Source: Chloroflexota bacterium (lineage in GTDB: Bacteria; Chloroflexota; Dormibacteria; Dormibacterales; Dormibacteraceae). From it: a stretch of 7,685 bases of DNA. Position numbers and translations under genes: made by a program. Positions 6,168-7,685 of the stretch are shown here, one piece after another. The first letter of the stretch is position 1. Each line of letters starts with the position of its first letter. The notes beneath the pieces are model-generated. The model worked only from the letters and a program-made list of their open reading frames with translations, ran no database searches and was not told the DNA's origin. The stretch covers positions 1 to 7,685 of the forward strand of contig VBJE01000193.1 in the NCBI GenBank assembly GCA_005879675.1, written 5' to 3'.

Positions 6168-7685
6168 CTCACGACTCCCGGCGCCACCAGCGCGAACACC
6201 ACGGCCAGCGCGATCGCGAGCACGATCACGAGCGGTAGGGCGGGCACGCGCGCCGCGCCGAGCGCCAGCTGTCCCGTGGTGGTCGCGAACCGGCCGAGCG
6301 CTCCGTCGCCGGCGGGGATCCAGTCGCCGAGCCGCCGCGCGATGTCGGTCGTGGGCGCGACCAGGAAGCGATCCACCCCCGCGAACAGGAGCGAGGTGCC
6401 CCGGGCAAGCCATGCGCCCCCCACCGCCGACGCGCCAAGCGCGCCGTCCTTGTTGCGCAGGTACGTGGCCGCGCACGCCGCGAACCCGATCAAGGGCACC
6501 GCGACCCATAGCGCCACGGCGGTGAGCGAGGGTGCGGGGTGCTTGGTGCCGTCGAGGAAGCTCAGCCAGCCTGTGATGAGCGAGGCGACTACGAACGCCG
6601 CCCCCGCGACCGCGAGCCAGTAGGGCCAGCCGCGCGCCTCCTGGGGTTCGCGCACGCGGTCGGGGTCGAACGCGCGCCCCTCGCCAAGCGCGATGCCGAT
6701 CTTGGAGCGCGAGCTCACACCGTCCGCGAGTGCGCCGGACGCGGCCAGGCCGATGACGAGCGCGCAGGCCAGCACCGCGCCGGAGCTCGCGCGCATGCGC
6801 CGCCACGCGTCTCCCATGTCGGCCAGGTCGTCGGTCCGCATCGCGTTGGCGATGGTCGTGATCGCGAGCAGCGCGCCGGCGCGCGCGGGCGCGACCGCGA
6901 GGACGGCGGCGACGCCGGCGATCCCGAAGGTTGCCGGGTGGTGGTAGGCGCCGTCGATAACCACCCCCGCCCCGATCGCCACCACCGCCGAGCCGGCGAG
7001 CGCGATCGCGCGCCGTGGCTCGTTGCCGAGGATGCCCAGGACCGCGGCGACGACCGCCGCCACGCCGCATGCCGCCAGCAGCGCCTGCATCGTGCGCTGG
7101 TTGGAGGCGACGAATATGGGCGTCAGGCGATAGAGCACGACGATGCCCGCGACCGACCACACCCCCTGCACTATCGCCGAGGCCGCGGGCGGCGCCGTGA
7201 CCGCGGTCTGCGTGGCCCACGACGAGAACGGCCAGAGCGCGAGCCTGCCCGCGACCCCGACGAACAGCAGCACGGACGCCACCACGAGCGAGCGAGTCGT
7301 CCAGCCTGGGTTGGTGTGAAGGATTGGCAGGAGCGAGTCGAGCGATTGCGTCCCGTACCGCGCGTAAAGCCACGCGATCCCACTAAGCAGGCACACGTCG
7401 CTGAGGAACGGCAGCGCGAGCGCGACGCGTGCCCGCGCGGCCGGCTCCGCGACCCCCCAGCGATGCGAGAGGAGCAGGTACGTGAGCGCGCCGCCGATGA
7501 ACCAGAACCCCAGCAGCTCCGCCAGGTCCCAGCTCATCAGCATGCCGCTCGCAGCGAACAGGAGCGCCGTCACGGCGGCGTGGAACCGGGCGGCGCCCGG
7601 CTCCGAGCGGCCCATGACCTGGTGCCAGCCGAGGGCGGCGAAGACGCAGATCTCGATCGCGAGCAGAGCCGCGATCGTGAGGTGG
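6164..7685 (-). CDS. nuoL: NADH-quinone oxidoreductase subunit L, 5' end outside the window
   Basis: Largest antiporter-like subunit of complex I; the C-terminal 506 residues are present, numbered here from the first full codon at 7682-7684. The frame stays open to the edge with hydrophobic sequence, so the Met at 7613-7615 is internal. Landmarks in order: FWFIGGALTYLLL (60-72), LLFVGVAGRLALWPFSSW (139-156), PPAASAIVQGVWSVAG (165-180), APARAGALLAI (265-275), RTDDLADMGDAWRRM (283-297, the usual QD-MRxMGGLRxxMP), and a C-terminal FAGVDRFLVAPTTDIARRLGDW segment followed by a final helix, as in NuoL. The protein is strongly divergent: the TM5 Glu is Phe62, the TM7 Lys is Arg147, the TM8 His is Gln173, and the Lys of the HAFFKALLFL motif is Arg268 with both flanking His gone. 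An NdhF- or MrpA-like subunit is possible from the homology, but the L-M-N order favours NuoL. Confidence 0.87.
   Translation of the reverse strand, partial: HLTIAALLAIEICVFAALGWHQVMGRSEPGAARFHAAVTALLFAASGMLMSWDLAELLGFWFIGGALTYLLLSHRWGVAEPAARARVALALPFLSDVCLLSGIAWLYARYGTQSLDSLLPILHTNPGWTTRSLVVASVLLFVGVAGRLALWPFSSWATQTAVTAPPAASAIVQGVWSVAGIVVLYRLTPIFVASNQRTMQALLAACGVAAVVAAVLGILGNEPRRAIALAGSAVVAIGAGVVIDGAYHHPATFGIAGVAAVLAVAPARAGALLAITTIANAMRTDDLADMGDAWRRMRASSGAVLACALVIGLAASGALADGVSSRSKIGIALGEGRAFDPDRVREPQEARGWPYWLAVAGAAFVVASLITGWLSFLDGTKHPAPSLTAVALWVAVPLIGFAACAATYLRNKDGALGASAVGGAWLARGTSLLFAGVDRFLVAPTTDIARRLGDWIPAGDGALGRFATTTGQLALGAARVPALPLVIVLAIALAVVFALVAPGVVR
6175..6179 (-). promoter_or_regulatory. 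Ribosome binding site of nuoM
   Basis: On the minus strand GGGAG lies inside the end of nuoL, 7 bases before the nuoM ATG. The next in-frame ATG (6141-6143) is preceded by pyrimidine-rich sequence with no Shine-Dalgarno. This favours the upstream start and the ATGA overlap. Confidence 0.55.

Noticed and set aside
5187..6623. Long plus-strand open frame of 478 codons opposite nuoM and nuoL
   Set aside because: Low-complexity translation without domains, antisense to genuine membrane subunits.
6168..7373. Upstream extension of the nuoM frame that would give a 938-residue protein
   Set aside because: The added 402 residues are Arg/Gly-rich sequence out of frame with nuoL, and the ATGA overlap with a Shine-Dalgarno marks the true start.

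Overview
The window is GC-rich and every supported gene lies on the minus strand, so reading order runs from high to low coordinates. From right to left it holds the end of a respiratory complex I operon (nuoL, cut by the right edge, then nuoM and nuoN), a short intergenic stretch with two inverted repeats, a class A penicillin-binding protein gene broken by an internal deletion and frameshift, a CDP-alcohol phosphatidyltransferase gene, and the 5' half of a large-type signal recognition particle RNA cut by the left edge.

Organism: the large SRP RNA with an Alu domain, the high GC content, the nuo genes and the PBP with a Cys-containing Pro-rich tail suggest a deep-branching Terrabacteria lineage, with Chloroflexota or Dormibacterota as my best guess. 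This is inference; no taxonomic marker in the window settles it.

nuoL, nuoM and nuoN are the three antiporter-like membrane subunits of NADH:quinone oxidoreductase. They are joined by 4-base stop/start overlaps (ATGA and GTGA), which implies translational coupling. All three are divergent. The TM5 glutamate normally essential for proton translocation is Phe in NuoL and Gly in NuoM and is kept only in NuoN. The TM7 lysine is Arg in all three, and the C-terminal channel lysine of NuoN is Glu. This shared pattern is the most interesting signal here.

The envelope part (about 164-3062) contains the PBP and the phospholipid synthase, with the PBP stop codon abutting the GTG of the phosphatidyltransferase. 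The PBP keeps all catalytic motifs of both domains but lacks about 16 residues at their junction and changes frame there. This is either a real recent inactivation or an assembly error.

The SRP RNA was recognised from its Alu-domain sequence and from the GGCGG/CCGCC loop-loop complementarity. It occupies the left end of the window, where there is no protein gene.
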